Shown here in pieces: positions 50,228 to 59,948 of a DNA stretch of 64,000 bases. The stretch spans positions 2,418,001-2,482,000 of the forward strand of contig NZ_JAFLRG010000001.1 of NCBI RefSeq assembly GCF_017315725.1, given 5' to 3'. Position 1 is the stretch's first letter; each line of letters begins with the position of its first letter. The DNA is from Trinickia acidisoli. Lineage in GTDB: Bacteria > Pseudomonadota > Gammaproteobacteria > Burkholderiales > Burkholderiaceae. Below the pieces are notes generated by a model that had not been told where the DNA came from, did no database searches, and saw only the letters and a program-made list of their open reading frames with translations. A program made the position numbers and the translations under genes.

Positions 50228-52549
50228 TCATGCCGTCGCGTCGAACATCGGCTCGGTGTCGTCGCTCGAGCCGTAGTAGCCGTAGTAGCGATAGCTGCGG
50301 CTGGGCGGAATGGCGTTGAACACCGCACCCGTGACGCGCGCCTCGGACCGCTCCAGCTTCCTGACGGTCTCGGCGATCTCCTCCTCGCTTTGCATGCCCG
50401 AGCGCAGCACGAGCACCGTTGCGCCGGCGTCGCCCGCGATGATCGCAGCGTCCGTCACGACGAGGAACGGCGGCGTATCGACGATGACGAGGTCGAACTC
50501 CTGCGAGAAGCGCTGCAGAACGTTGCGGAAGTTCTGGCGCATCAAGAGTGCCGCCGGATTCGTGATGCGGCTGCCGCACGACATCAGCGTCAGGCCTTCC
50601 ACGCTCGTACGCCGTAGCGCCTCGTGCGGCTGCATCGCGCCCTTGAGCACCTCGGACAAACCGCCACGATTCGGCTGGCCGAAGTAGTAGGCGAGATGAC
50701 CGTTGCGCATGTCGGCATCGATTAGGAGTACTCGCGATCCCACCTCGGCGTGCAAGACCGCCATGTTCGCCGCGACAAAGCTCTTGCCGGCGGACGGCGT
50801 CGGGCCCGCCATCATGACGATGTTGTTCGGCGCGTGCGCGAGATCGAGCGAGAGCGCCGTACGCACGCCTCGCAATGCCTCGATCGAGGGATCGTCGGGG
50901 TAGCGGTCCGCCAGCACCTTCGATACGCCCGCACCCGTTGCGGCAACCCGCCCGTCGACCCGAGCCTGCTGGCCCAAACGCGCAGGCACGCCCGGTCCAC
51001 CGCCGCGCGAGGCCAGCGAGCGCCGCTGCAACGCGCCGATTTCCTGGTTCAAACGCACCTGCTGTTGGCTATAGAACACCTCGCCCATCAACGGCACGCC
51101 AAGACGCGCCTCGACGAACAGCGGATCGGTGACACCCGTCATCACGTGACGGCGCACGAAGACCGACGTCACGCCCAGCAGCAGACCCAGTACGACCCCA
51201 CCGGGCAGAATCAGCAACGGCTCGGGTTTGACCGGACGGAACGGCACCTCGGCATCGTCGACGATATGCGCACCGCCTGTCGTGCTCGCGCGCCGCACGG
51301 ACAACTCTTCGGCCTTTTGCATCATGCCGAGATAAACCTGCTCGGCCACCTTCGCATCGCGCGTCAGATCCACGTTCTTGCGCTCGGACACCGGCATCGC
51401 ATTGAAGCGCGAATTGAACTGATCTTTTTGCGCCTGCAATTGACTCAACTGCTCGTCGATGTTGCGTACCCAGCGGCTATCGGGCGTATAGCGATCGAGC
51501 AACTGCGTACGCTGAATTTGCAAATCGGCGATGCGCCGGTCGAAGTCGATGCCCCCCTGCAAGTAGGCTTGCGCCTCCGTGGTCGGCTGCATCGATTGAG
51601 CGCTCGTCTGATAGGAGGACAGTGCTTGCTCGGCCTTTTCGAGCTCGGTGTGCAAACGCGGCAGTTCTCGATTGATGAAGGACAGCGTAGCGCTGTCGTT
51701 GCGCTGCTTCGCCGCGATCGCGGTCGCCATGTACTGCGCGGAGATCGCATTCGCCACTTCCGCGGCCTTCGCGGGCTGCGTATCGGAATACGTGATCTCC
51801 ACGAGCCCCGTGTCCTTGACCTTGTCGCTGACCTTCAGATCTTTGCTGAAGCGCTTGATCGCATCGAGCATCGCCCAGTGTTCGACTTCGAATTGCGTCC
51901 CGGGCCGCGCAACGAGCTGAGTCACGAGCATCGAAACGCCGTTTGCCGAGTGCGCAAGCTCGCCCTCCTTGCCCGTCAGGATCGACGCACCGTCGGGGCC
52001 GCGCAATTCATAGCGGCCGCCGTCGAGCACGGTGAGCGTCATCTTGCGTTCTTCGAGCGAATGCGGCACGTCGAGCTGGCCGATGTGTACTTTCTCGCCG
52101 CCCCACGCATACGAGCTCATGCCGAACCAAGCCGACGACGGCTGTCCCGGCGTGGCGAACTTGCGCGAGAGGTTGCCGAGCAGCGGCATCGTCTTCGGCG
52201 TAATCGTCACGTCGAACCGGTACTTGTCGATGATGGGCTCCAGCACCGAGCGGCTTTGCATCACGGCCATCTCCGCCGACGGAGACGGCGCCGGCGGCAC
52301 GTATTGCTGCCCGTCCGACGAAATGCCGAGTGCATTGGGCTCCGGCGGATCGACGCGCACAAGCACGTCCGCGTCGTACACCGGCGTGGCGAGAAACACA
52401 TAGGCAAGCGCAAGCGCCGTAACGAACAACGCTACGCCCAACACCTCGAGGATGTGGTCGCGCAAGAGCTTGAACATGTCGCGTGCCGACAGTTGGCCGC
52501 GTTCGCCTCCTGTCTGCACGTAAAGGGAGTTGAGAGCCAAGTCGTTCAC
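50228..52549 (-). CDS. Wzc/BceF-type polysaccharide co-polymerase and tyrosine autokinase
   Basis: 773-aa inner-membrane protein. An N-terminal Wzz domain has helix 1 at about residues 35-55 and a second helix near 440 (LLILPGGVVLGLLLGVTSVFV), enclosing a coiled periplasmic region. The C-terminal BY-kinase has Walker A AGPTPSAGKSFVAANMA, Walker A' VLLIDADMR, Walker B LVIVDTPP and a tyrosine cluster SYRYYGYYGSSDD for autophosphorylation. It controls polymer length and export with Wza. Translation starts at GTG 52549. It is preceded by a 56-aa gene and manC. No low-molecular-weight phosphatase gene is seen nearby. Confidence 0.88.
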   Translation of the reverse strand: MNDLALNSLYVQTGGERGQLSARDMFKLLRDHILEVLGVALFVTALALAYVFLATPVYDADVLVRVDPPEPNALGISSDGQQYVPPAPSPSAEMAVMQSRSVLEPIIDKYRFDVTITPKTMPLLGNLSRKFATPGQPSSAWFGMSSYAWGGEKVHIGQLDVPHSLEERKMTLTVLDGGRYELRGPDGASILTGKEGELAHSANGVSMLVTQLVARPGTQFEVEHWAMLDAIKRFSKDLKVSDKVKDTGLVEITYSDTQPAKAAEVANAISAQYMATAIAAKQRNDSATLSFINRELPRLHTELEKAEQALSSYQTSAQSMQPTTEAQAYLQGGIDFDRRIADLQIQRTQLLDRYTPDSRWVRNIDEQLSQLQAQKDQFNSRFNAMPVSERKNVDLTRDAKVAEQVYLGMMQKAEELSVRRASTTGGAHIVDDAEVPFRPVKPEPLLILPGGVVLGLLLGVTSVFVRRHVMTGVTDPLFVEARLGVPLMGEVFYSQQQVRLNQEIGALQRRSLASRGGGPGVPARLGQQARVDGRVAATGAGVSKVLADRYPDDPSIEALRGVRTALSLDLAHAPNNIVMMAGPTPSAGKSFVAANMAVLHAEVGSRVLLIDADMRNGHLAYYFGQPNRGGLSEVLKGAMQPHEALRRTSVEGLTLMSCGSRITNPAALLMRQNFRNVLQRFSQEFDLVIVDTPPFLVVTDAAIIAGDAGATVLVLRSGMQSEEEIAETVRKLERSEARVTGAVFNAIPPSRSYRYYGYYGSSDDTEPMFDATA

Positions 52550-52596
52550 TGGCGTCGTCCTCGAAAATGTAGCGTGGTGTGGATCGCGTCCGACTT

Positions 52597-52767
52597 TTAT
52601 CGCGCCTTCTGTTGCGTGCCGCTCTGCTGGTCGCGCGACGCGTCTTCCAGCATCTCGAGCAGGATCTTCAGATCGGAGACTAGGATCGCGCAGGACTTCA
52701 GCCCCAGCACTTCCGCCGTCCCGATCGAATTGCGGACATGCTCCAACGCAGCGTCATAAACGTTCAT
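52597..52767 (-). CDS. 56-aa helical protein between manC and wzc
   Basis: Small ORF from ATG 52767 to TAA 52597, in operon order between manC (88 bp upstream) and the tyrosine kinase gene (48 bp downstream). The product MNVYDAALEHVRNSIGTAEV followed by CAILVSDLKILLEMLEDASRD reads as two amphipathic helices with a charged tail. I do not know the family. Composition is protein-like and it fills the only gap between two core genes, so it is probably real. The 87 bp before it are open in more than one frame and are not annotated. Confidence 0.5.
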   Translation of the reverse strand: MNVYDAALEHVRNSIGTAEVLGLKSCAILVSDLKILLEMLEDASRDQQSGTQQKAR

Positions 52768-52854
52768 GGATCGAGTTCAAAAACGGTTGCCACGTATGCT
52801 CCGCCGGCAAACGCATCGCGACCGCTCGCAAAATTTCGCCAGCGGCCGCGCGCT

Positions 52855-54390
52855 TCAGTTCGCGCGTCCATAGACATCCTCGAAGCGAACGATGTCGTCC
52901 TCGCCGAGATAGGCACCCGATTGAACCTCGATCAGTTCGAGGGGCACCTTCCCCGGGTTTTCGAGCCGATGCTTGACGCCGAGCGGAATGTACGTCGATT
53001 GATTTTCTCCGAGCAGGAACTGTTCCTCGCCGCGCGTCACGAGGGCTGTGCCGCGAACGACGATCCAATGCTCGGCGCGATGATGATGAAGCTGCAGCGA
53101 GAGTTGCGCACCGGCTTCCACGACGATGTGCTTGACCTGGAAACGCTCGCCCTTGTCGATCGAGTCGTAACATCCCCACGGCCGTTGCACTTTTCGATGC
53201 GCGTCGACCTCCGGGCCCTGCTGATCGGCGATGCGTCCGACGATACGCTTGACGTCCTGCACGCGCGAGCGATCGACGACGAGCACGGCATCCGCCGTTT
53301 CGACGACGACGAGATCGGACACGCCCACGCACGTCACGAGCCGGCTTTCGGCGCGCACATAGCAAGAGTTCGCGTCTTCCATCAACACGCGGCCCGCTGC
53401 GACGTTGCCGCTCGCATCCTTGCCGAGCGCATCCCACACCGAATCCCACGAACCCAGATCGGACCATGCCGCATCGAGCGGCACGACGACGCCTTCGACG
53501 TCGCCGCCGCGTGCGAGGTTTTCCATCACGGCGTAGTCGATCGAATCGGACGGCACATTGGCGAACAACTGCTCGTGCGGCTTATAGCCCGTCGCACTGT
53601 CCTGCCCCGCTTCGTACGCGGCCGAGCAAGCCGAGTAGGTCTCGGGTTGCATCTGCTGCAAGGTCGAGAGCCAAACACTCGCGCGCATGACGAAAATGCC
53701 GCTGTTCCAGAAGTATTTGCCCGAGGCCAGGTAAGAGCGCGCCACTTCGAGCGGCGGCTTTTCGACGAAGCGCGAGATCTTGCGCGCCGTGCCGTCGATC
53801 TCGTCGCCGGGTTCGATATAGCCGTAGCCGGTTTCGGCACGCGTCGGCCGAATGCCGAGCGTGACGATCGCACCGCGCTCGGCGTGACGCGTGGCAACTA
53901 CTACGGCGCGCTGAAACGCCGCCACGTCGCCGATCATGTGATCGGCCGGCATCACGACGAGCACGGCGTCGCCGCCGTCCTCCAGCGCATGCAGCGCGGC
54001 CAGCGACAGCGCGGGGGCCGTATTGCGCCCGCTGGGCTCAATGATGAAGCGGGCACCGACGCCAAGCTGCTCCAACTGCTGGGCGCTGACGGCACGATGT
54101 TCGGCGCCGCAAACGATGATGGGCGACTCGTCGATCGCCAACTCGACATCGGCAAGGCGCTGCAGCCGCCGCACCGTCATCTGCAGAAGCGATCCCGCCC
54201 CGAGCACATCGACGAGCTGTTTGGGAAAATGCTTGCGCGAGAGCGGCCAGAGCCGCGTGCCCGAGCCGCCCGCGAGCACGACGGCACGCGTGCGAAGGGC
54301 CGATTGCGGGGCGAGCGTATGGGGGGCGCGCAATTGTGTCGCGGCACCGACCGCACGTGGTCGCTCCCTCGTTTCAACAGGAGTACTCAT
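52855..54390 (-). CDS. manC: Mannose-1-phosphate guanylyltransferase / mannose-6-phosphate isomerase
   Basis: 511-aa bifunctional enzyme supplying GDP-mannose. The nucleotidyltransferase domain has VLAGGSGTRLWPLSR (about residues 38-52), PADHMIGD and the FVEKP motif. The C-terminal cupin isomerase domain (about 390-505) has QLHHHRAEHWIVVRGTA and the metal-site residues, then IPLGVKHRLENPG. It is the first gene of the leftward EPS operon; AGGAG precedes the ATG at 54390. GDP-mannose, and GDP-rhamnose or GDP-fucose if made from it, are thus likely building blocks. Similar to BceA of cepacian clusters. Confidence 0.92.
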   Translation of the reverse strand: MSTPVETRERPRAVGAATQLRAPHTLAPQSALRTRAVVLAGGSGTRLWPLSRKHFPKQLVDVLGAGSLLQMTVRRLQRLADVELAIDESPIIVCGAEHRAVSAQQLEQLGVGARFIIEPSGRNTAPALSLAALHALEDGGDAVLVVMPADHMIGDVAAFQRAVVVATRHAERGAIVTLGIRPTRAETGYGYIEPGDEIDGTARKISRFVEKPPLEVARSYLASGKYFWNSGIFVMRASVWLSTLQQMQPETYSACSAAYEAGQDSATGYKPHEQLFANVPSDSIDYAVMENLARGGDVEGVVVPLDAAWSDLGSWDSVWDALGKDASGNVAAGRVLMEDANSCYVRAESRLVTCVGVSDLVVVETADAVLVVDRSRVQDVKRIVGRIADQQGPEVDAHRKVQRPWGCYDSIDKGERFQVKHIVVEAGAQLSLQLHHHRAEHWIVVRGTALVTRGEEQFLLGENQSTYIPLGVKHRLENPGKVPLELIEVQSGAYLGEDDIVRFEDVYGRAN

Positions 54391-54921
54391 CAGCTTGTTC
54401 TCCTAATGGGTCCGAAAGCATGAAAAGGCAGCGGGCAGCGTGCAAATAATCCGCCCCACCAGCCGCTTCGGTTCATGTTGCTGTGAAGCATAGCGAGTCA
54501 ACTTGATGCGAAATCCCCAAGGTCGCAAAAGCCCGAAGTGTTGGCGCATTTAGTTGAAGCAGAACAAACATTACGAATGACCTAACGCTTAAGATCGGTA
54601 AATGGCAGACCGCCGCAATTACTCTCGCCGACAATATTTCCGATTAATAGCCGATATTTTTTACCGGACGCAGTCACACAAGGCCTCCCGCCCTGGCCCT
54701 AGGTATGCCGAAGGGGTGCACAAAAAAAATTCGCGATTGTAAAAATTTATAACAAAAATATAAAAAATACTTCAGCGAATATATTTCGACGACACGACGA
54801 CCCGCGCCAAATGCACGTCGATTTCGGACAGCTTTTTCTACAAAAATCGTCGTGGCATCATGATGATTACGATGATGCACCGCAACACTCACTGTGTGCT
54901 CACCATGCGGAGGAATGCTTC
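54391..54921. promoter_or_regulatory. AT-rich divergent regulatory region of the EPS locus
   Basis: About 530 bp between manC and the AraC-type gene, with no credible gene. The part at 54720-54790 is markedly AT-rich (poly-A and poly-T tracts), unlike its surroundings. It should contain promoters for both EPS arms. A TTGGCGC...TTGA string at 54541-54557 resembles a sigma-54 site but its spacing is one base too long. I cannot assign exact -35/-10 boxes. Confidence 0.55.
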
Positions 54922-55881
54922 GTGGATCGCGCCACTGTTCTCACTTCACCGCACGTCATGAGACGGGAGATGACCTCTCTCGCGGACGCGCGCCATATCG
55001 GAATCCTCATCTTCGATGGTCACTGCCTATTCACTACGGGCGTGATCAGCGAGGTCTTTCAATTGGCCAACGCACTGATGCGCTTCTCGAGCGGTCAGCC
55101 CCCGTACCGAGTGTCGTTGCTCTCGAAGCTCGGCGGCCCCGTCACCAGTTCCTCGTCCATCGCCGTCATGACGCAGCGGCTCGACGCCTACTCGGTCGGC
55201 GATTTCCATGCGTTGTACGTCGCGAGCAACGACGTGCGTGTGACATCGGGCTTCGACGTGCAACTCGCGCGCTGGCTCTCCGGGTCCAACGCCTCCGTGC
55301 ATGCCGCCGCCGGCCGCCACGCTTCGGCGTTCGGCGTCGACATGGGTGTGCACGTTCGCCCGAGCGTGCCTGTCTTCTGGATCGGCTCCGGCTCGATGCC
55401 CTCTTGGGCGCTCAATCAAAAAGCCGCGCAGATGGCGTTGACGCAAATCGCGTCCGATCACGGCGAAGACATGTCGCTGCGAATCGCGAGCAGCTTGCCC
55501 CCGTCCGTGGGCGAAGTCGTCAAATCGCGCAGCGAAACGCCGAGCCTGAACACCACCGTCGACAAAATTCACGAGTCCACGCGCTGGATGCGCGAGAACT
55601 TCGGCGGCGATATTTCGGTGTCCGATGCGGCCGCGGTAGCCGCCATGAGCGTTCGCAACTATCTGCGGCGCTTCAAGAGCGAATTCAACGTCACGCCGCT
55701 CGAGTACCTCATGCAGCTCAGATTCGAAGCGATCTGCGCAATGCTCGTGGGCACCAAGCTGCCCGTCGACAAAATTGCGCGACGCTGCGGCATGGGCAAC
55801 GGCGATCGCCTTGGGCGGCTGTTCCGTAAGCGATACGGCGTATCGCCCACGGTCTATCGCAAGCATGCGCTGAGCCAGTAA
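54922..55881 (+). CDS. GlxA-type AraC-family regulator
   Basis: 319-aa regulator with an N-terminal DJ-1/PfpI-like domain (about residues 20-200, without an obvious nucleophile Cys) and a C-terminal AraC double helix-turn-helix (about 220-315): SVSDAAAVAAMSVRNYLRRFKSEF and KIARRCGMGNGDRLGRLFRKRYG. GGAGG eight bases before GTG 54922 decides the start over an upstream ATG at 54811. It is the first gene of the rightward EPS arm and, with the divergent AT-rich region, is the likely local activator or repressor of the polymer genes. Confidence 0.82.
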   Translation: MDRATVLTSPHVMRREMTSLADARHIGILIFDGHCLFTTGVISEVFQLANALMRFSSGQPPYRVSLLSKLGGPVTSSSSIAVMTQRLDAYSVGDFHALYVASNDVRVTSGFDVQLARWLSGSNASVHAAAGRHASAFGVDMGVHVRPSVPVFWIGSGSMPSWALNQKAAQMALTQIASDHGEDMSLRIASSLPPSVGEVVKSRSETPSLNTTVDKIHESTRWMRENFGGDISVSDAAAVAAMSVRNYLRRFKSEFNVTPLEYLMQLRFEAICAMLVGTKLPVDKIARRCGMGNGDRLGRLFRKRYGVSPTVYRKHALSQ

Positions 55882-55923
55882 GCCGGCGCAGCGGTCGGAC
55901 ACATACCGGTTGGGAGTGAACAA

Positions 55924-57306
55924 ATGCGAGGACTGCAAGACCTTTGGGCGCGCGTATTTGACGTCGGCATGATCGTGCTGGGCGCGCTGATCGCATCGCG
56001 ACTGCGATTCGAAGACGTCGCCGATGGCCGGCTCTACTGGGCGTTCGTCGCCTTCTCGGCCACGTTGGCACTGCTCCTGTTCCCCACGTTCGGCGTCTAC
56101 GAATCGTGGCGCGGGCGCTCCAAACGCGCGCTCGTGCAACAAGTCGCGTTCGCCTGGGTACTCGTGCAGGTCGGCGCGATGGCGTTGATGTTTTCCCTGC
56201 ACATGGTCAATCTCGTCTCGCGCCTCTGGTTCGCTTACTGGAGCGCGCTGTCGTGCGTTGCGATGATCGCCGGCCGGCTTTGGATGCACGCGGTGCTCGG
56301 CCGCATGCGCACCGCCGGCATGAACTTGCATCAAGTGGCCATCGCCGGATGCGGGCATCATTGCGACGACATCATCCGCAAGATCGAAACATCGCCGACG
56401 ACGGGCTTTCGCGCCGCCGCGATCTATAACGTCAATCCCGGCGCCGCGCCGCTCGCGCACCCCGAAATTCCCGTCTTCGAAGGACGCAAGGCCTTCGCGG
56501 CGTTCGTGCGCGAGCGCGACCTCGACGAGGTGTGGCTCGCGCTGCCGTTGGCCGAGGAAACGGCGATCCTCGAGCTCGCCAACGAGTTTCGCAACGACCT
56601 CGTCAATATCCGGTTCATGCCCGACGTGCGCATGCTTTCGCTATTCGAAGGCAGCGTGACGAATTTGTTAGGACTGCCGACGATCAACCTGATCGCCTCG
56701 CCGCTGCCGCCGAGCGCGCTGATCAAGAAAGACCTATTCGATCGGTTGTTCGCCGCCGCCGCGCTACTGGCGCTGGCGCCGCTGATGTTCGCGATCGCCA
56801 TCGCGGTCAAGCTGAGCTCGCACGGCCCCGTCTTCTTCAAGCAGCGCCGCAAGGGCGTGGATGGACACGTGTTCACGATTTACAAGTTCCGCTCGATGCG
56901 CATGCACGAGCAAAAGGCCGGCGTACTCGAGCAGGCCAAGCGCAGCGACCCGCGCGTGACGCGTGTCGGCGCATTCCTGCGCCGCACGAGTCTCGACGAA
57001 CTGCCGCAATTTTTGAACGTGTTACGCGGCGAGATGTCGGTCGTCGGGCCGCGCCCGCACGCAATCGAGCACGACGACCTCTATCAGCAGATCGTTCAGG
57101 GCTACATCCATCGCTACCGCATCAAACCGGGCATCACGGGCTGGGCGCAAGTCAACGGCTTCCGCGGTGAAACGGAACGTGTGGAAAAAATGGAGCAGCG
57201 CGTTGCCCACGATCTCTATTACCTGCGCAACTGGTCGTTCCGGCTCGATATGCGGATCATCCTCGCGACGATCTTCAAGGGCCTGCGCAACACGAACGCT
57301 TATTGA
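55924..57306 (+). CDS. WcaJ-type undecaprenyl-phosphate sugar phosphotransferase (initiating transferase)
   Basis: 460-aa polyprenyl-phosphate hexose-1-phosphate transferase. Four N-terminal helices and a CoA-binding-like central domain (about residues 140-250) precede the catalytic bacterial sugar transferase domain (about 270-460), with [60 protein letters not shown] and [10 protein letters not shown]. It transfers glucose- or galactose-1-phosphate from UDP-sugar to undecaprenyl phosphate and so starts the repeat unit. It lies 42 bp after the regulator gene and just before the wza gene. Confidence 0.9.
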   Translation: MRGLQDLWARVFDVGMIVLGALIASRLRFEDVADGRLYWAFVAFSATLALLLFPTFGVYESWRGRSKRALVQQVAFAWVLVQVGAMALMFSLHMVNLVSRLWFAYWSALSCVAMIAGRLWMHAVLGRMRTAGMNLHQVAIAGCGHHCDDIIRKIETSPTTGFRAAAIYNVNPGAAPLAHPEIPVFEGRKAFAAFVRERDLDEVWLALPLAEETAILELANEFRNDLVNIRFMPDVRMLSLFEGSVTNLLGLPTINLIASPLPPSALIKKDLFDRLFAAAALLALAPLMFAIAIAVKLSSHGPVFFKQRRKGVDGHVFTIYKFRSMRMHEQKAGVLEQAKRSDPRVTRVGAFLRRTSLDELPQFLNVLRGEMSVVGPRPHAIEHDDLYQQIVQGYIHRYRIKPGITGWAQVNGFRGETERVEKMEQRVAHDLYYLRNWSFRLDMRIILATIFKGLRNTNAY

Positions 57307-57323
57307 TGCATGGAGTGCCGACA

Positions 57324-58499
57324 ATGAAAACGACTTTAAAACTGCTCGCCCCGAACGGTACGATGACGCGCGGCCTTGCCGCCAAGACGTGCACGACGGC
57401 ATTCGCCGTGCTCTCGACGCTGCTCACCGCGTGCTCGGTCGTTCCAGGCCAGCATATGGAGACACCCGCCTCGCTGCCCGTTTCGTCGACGCCCGACGGC
57501 GCGGTGCAAACCGCCGAGCAGATTCCCATCCAACCGATCGACCTCGACCTCATCAAGCAGTTGCGTGCCGGCACCGAACAGATGAAGATCGCCAACCAGC
57601 TCGACTTGTTCGCCAAGGCCGGCCCGTACAAGCTCGGCAGCGGCGACGTGCTGCAGATCACGGTTTGGGATCACCCCGAACTCGCGGCCGCGCTCGGCCA
57701 GCAGGTGCAAACAGGCAAGCCGAGCGACCCGACCCAAGGCTTCGTGATCGACGGTCAAGGCAACCTCAATTTCCCTTACCTGTCGCATCCGATCCACGCC
57801 GCCGGTCAAACGCTCGAACAGGTTCAGCGTGAAGTGCGCACGGATCTGGGCAAGGAATTCCGCGACCCGCAGGTCACGGTTCGCGTCGCCTCGTACCGTT
57901 CGGCTCAGGTCTATGTCGACGGCGAAGTGCGCGCACCCGGCGGCCAATCGATCAACGACATTCCGATGACGCTGACCGAAGCGATCAATCGCGCAGGCGG
58001 ATTTACGGCTAATGCCGATCGCGCCCATCTCACGTTGACGCGCAACGGCACGTCCTATCCGATCGATCTCACGCAAATGATCGCGCTCGGCAAGAACCCG
58101 CAAGACATCATGCTCAAGCCTGGCGACATGCTGCGCATCACCGGCCGCGATGAAAACACGGCCTACGTGATGGGCGAAGTGAACAAGCCGATCGCGGCGA
58201 CGCCGACCACGGACGGCAAGCTCACGCTCAGCGAAGCGCTGAGCCAAGCCGGCTTCATCAACCAGGGCACGTCGAACGCGAGACAGCTCTATGTGATTCG
58301 CGAGGAGAACGGCAAGCCGCAGGTGTACCACCTGGATTCCACGTCACCCGTCTCGATGCTGCTCGCCAATCAATTCGATCTGCAGCCGAAGGACGTCGTC
58401 TACGTCGACAACGGCCCGCTCGTCCGCTTCAACCGCGTGCTGAATTTGCTGTTGCCCGCGATCAATGCCGGCTTGACCGCGGCAATCGTCACCAAATAA
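57324..58499 (+). CDS. Wza-type outer-membrane polysaccharide export lipoprotein
   Basis: 391-aa export channel protein. A signal peptide ends in the lipobox LLTAC (about residue 37). The poly-export domain starts at YKLGSGDVLQITVWDHPEL, and two SLBB-like repeats follow: AQVYVDGEVRAPGGQSINDIPMTLTEAI and NTAYVMGEVNKPIAATPTTDGKLTLSEAL. The ATG at 57324 has GGAG eight bases upstream; the frame also extends to a TTG at 57303. It works with the Wzc-type kinase of the leftward arm. The C-terminal helix (NLLLPAINAGLTAAIV) would span the outer membrane. Confidence 0.9.
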   Translation: MKTTLKLLAPNGTMTRGLAAKTCTTAFAVLSTLLTACSVVPGQHMETPASLPVSSTPDGAVQTAEQIPIQPIDLDLIKQLRAGTEQMKIANQLDLFAKAGPYKLGSGDVLQITVWDHPELAAALGQQVQTGKPSDPTQGFVIDGQGNLNFPYLSHPIHAAGQTLEQVQREVRTDLGKEFRDPQVTVRVASYRSAQVYVDGEVRAPGGQSINDIPMTLTEAINRAGGFTANADRAHLTLTRNGTSYPIDLTQMIALGKNPQDIMLKPGDMLRITGRDENTAYVMGEVNKPIAATPTTDGKLTLSEALSQAGFINQGTSNARQLYVIREENGKPQVYHLDSTSPVSMLLANQFDLQPKDVVYVDNGPLVRFNRVLNLLLPAINAGLTAAIVTK

Positions 58500-58516
58500 G
58501 TCGAGGGCGAGCGAGC

Positions 58517-59836
58517 GTGGCTTACGTCTCCTTGATCGCGCTGATTTTCAGCGTCACGAATTTCATCCCGGTCAGCGCGATCGGCTTCGCGCCGATCCTG
58601 TTGTGCGGGTGGCGGTTCTTCGGACGCCGCTATCCCGCCTTCATGACGCCGCTCGTGATGTTCGGCGCGTTCGCGATCCTTTCGACCCTCTATTACGACC
58701 CGGAGTCGTTCCTCGAATTCGACTTCTACCGGCACGACGGGAATTTCTTCGTTTCGTACGCGCCGATCCTGGCGGGCTGCGTCTATATGCACCGCTGGGA
58801 TTTGAACAAGGTGCTGCGGCGCTTTTATTGCTTCGCCGTGCTCGCCAACGGGCCGTTCTACCTCTGGTATATGGCGCAAAACGGCCTGTTGACGATTCTT
58901 CGCCATCCGGCCGACACGTACGGCAGCTACTTCATCGCGCGCAACGCCGCGGGCGGGTTCTTGGCAATCTTGCTGTGCCTAGGCCTTGCCTGCTATTCGA
59001 TGAAACGCAGCCGCGGCATGCTTGCTTTGATGGCGCTAAACGCGCTGATGTTGTTTTCGACCTACAGCCGCGGATCGATGTTCGGCATTCTCGTACTCGC
59101 GCCATATGTGATATTCGGCCGGAAGCGTTGGATGCTGGCGACGATGGTTGCCGGCCTCATCCTCGCGTCGCTCGCGATCGCGGCCTATCACACGCATAGC
59201 TCGGTCGATTACATGGGCTACCAGTTCAGCATCGAAAATGCCGACGAGAAGGTTGCCAATCTCGACATCCGATACGAATGGTTATGGCCGCGTGCCCTCG
59301 CCTACTTCCGTCAAAGTCCGATCTTCGGCATCGGGTTCGGGTCGTTCGACGACCAGATCGCGCTCGTGGTCAATTATTTCGGGCTGTTCGGGCGGGCAGT
59401 CGGCGTCACCGCAGCACATACCGATTCGCATGCGCACAATTCGTATCTGAACATACTTGCCGAATTGGGCATCGTGGGCCTGACGCTGATGATGATGTTC
59501 TATTGGCGCCTCGTTGCGTGGTGTCAGCAAGGCGCTCGGGCCGCGATGCGTGAGAACGGCCGCAATTTCATCGCGTTCCGCTTCATCGAATTGGGCTCGG
59601 TCTGTTTGCTCGCGATGTCGGCTACCGAGCATCGTCTGACGACCCCGTCCAATATGTTGCCGATTGCGCTCGTCATCTCGTTGCTGCTCGCATCGCGCGC
59701 CCGTGTAACGTTCCCCGCTTTCATGCAGCGGCCCGTGCCGGCCGCGCCGGCGCGCGTGCCGATTCACAAACGTGGCCCGCGTGTCGCTCCAGCGCCGGGC
59801 CCTAGCCCGGTCCCGACACCGACCACGGGCCGCTGA
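58517..59836 (+). CDS. Wzy-type polysaccharide polymerase (O-antigen ligase family)
   Basis: 439-aa membrane protein with about ten helices and a large periplasmic loop. The family motif HAHNSYLNILAELGIVGLTLMM (Wzy_C) is at about residues 310-331, and the loop SIFGIGFG-type sequence (SPIFGIGFGSFDDQ) precedes it. It polymerises flipped repeat units. The start is GTG 58517, 17 bp after the wza stop. A Pro-rich basic C-terminal tail (about residues 405-439) is cytoplasmic. A strong terminator follows, so this is the last gene of the rightward operon. Confidence 0.82.
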   Translation: MAYVSLIALIFSVTNFIPVSAIGFAPILLCGWRFFGRRYPAFMTPLVMFGAFAILSTLYYDPESFLEFDFYRHDGNFFVSYAPILAGCVYMHRWDLNKVLRRFYCFAVLANGPFYLWYMAQNGLLTILRHPADTYGSYFIARNAAGGFLAILLCLGLACYSMKRSRGMLALMALNALMLFSTYSRGSMFGILVLAPYVIFGRKRWMLATMVAGLILASLAIAAYHTHSSVDYMGYQFSIENADEKVANLDIRYEWLWPRALAYFRQSPIFGIGFGSFDDQIALVVNYFGLFGRAVGVTAAHTDSHAHNSYLNILAELGIVGLTLMMMFYWRLVAWCQQGARAAMRENGRNFIAFRFIELGSVCLLAMSATEHRLTTPSNMLPIALVISLLLASRARVTFPAFMQRPVPAAPARVPIHKRGPRVAPAPGPSPVPTPTTGR

Positions 59837-59868
59837 CGCGACAGACGAGGTCACCCTTCCAACGGAAC

Positions 59869-59912
59869 AGCCCGAGGCCTGTGCGCAATGCGCCTTGGCC
59901 TCGGGCTTTTTT
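59869..59912 (+). terminator. Rho-independent terminator of the rightward EPS operon
   Basis: AGCCCGAGGCC (59869-59879) pairs perfectly with GGCCTCGGGCT (59897-59907) and is followed by a run of six T (59907-59912). It lies 33 bp after the wzy stop. A minus-strand glycosidase ends 37 bp further on. Confidence 0.9.
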
Positions 59913-59948
59913 CGCTTTCGATCGCCGTCGAACGAATCGATCCGTTGA

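Noticed and set aside
54541..54557. Sigma-54-like promoter TTGGCGC...TTGA upstream of manC
   Set aside because: The spacing between the GG and TG elements is one base too long and the -12 GC is missing.
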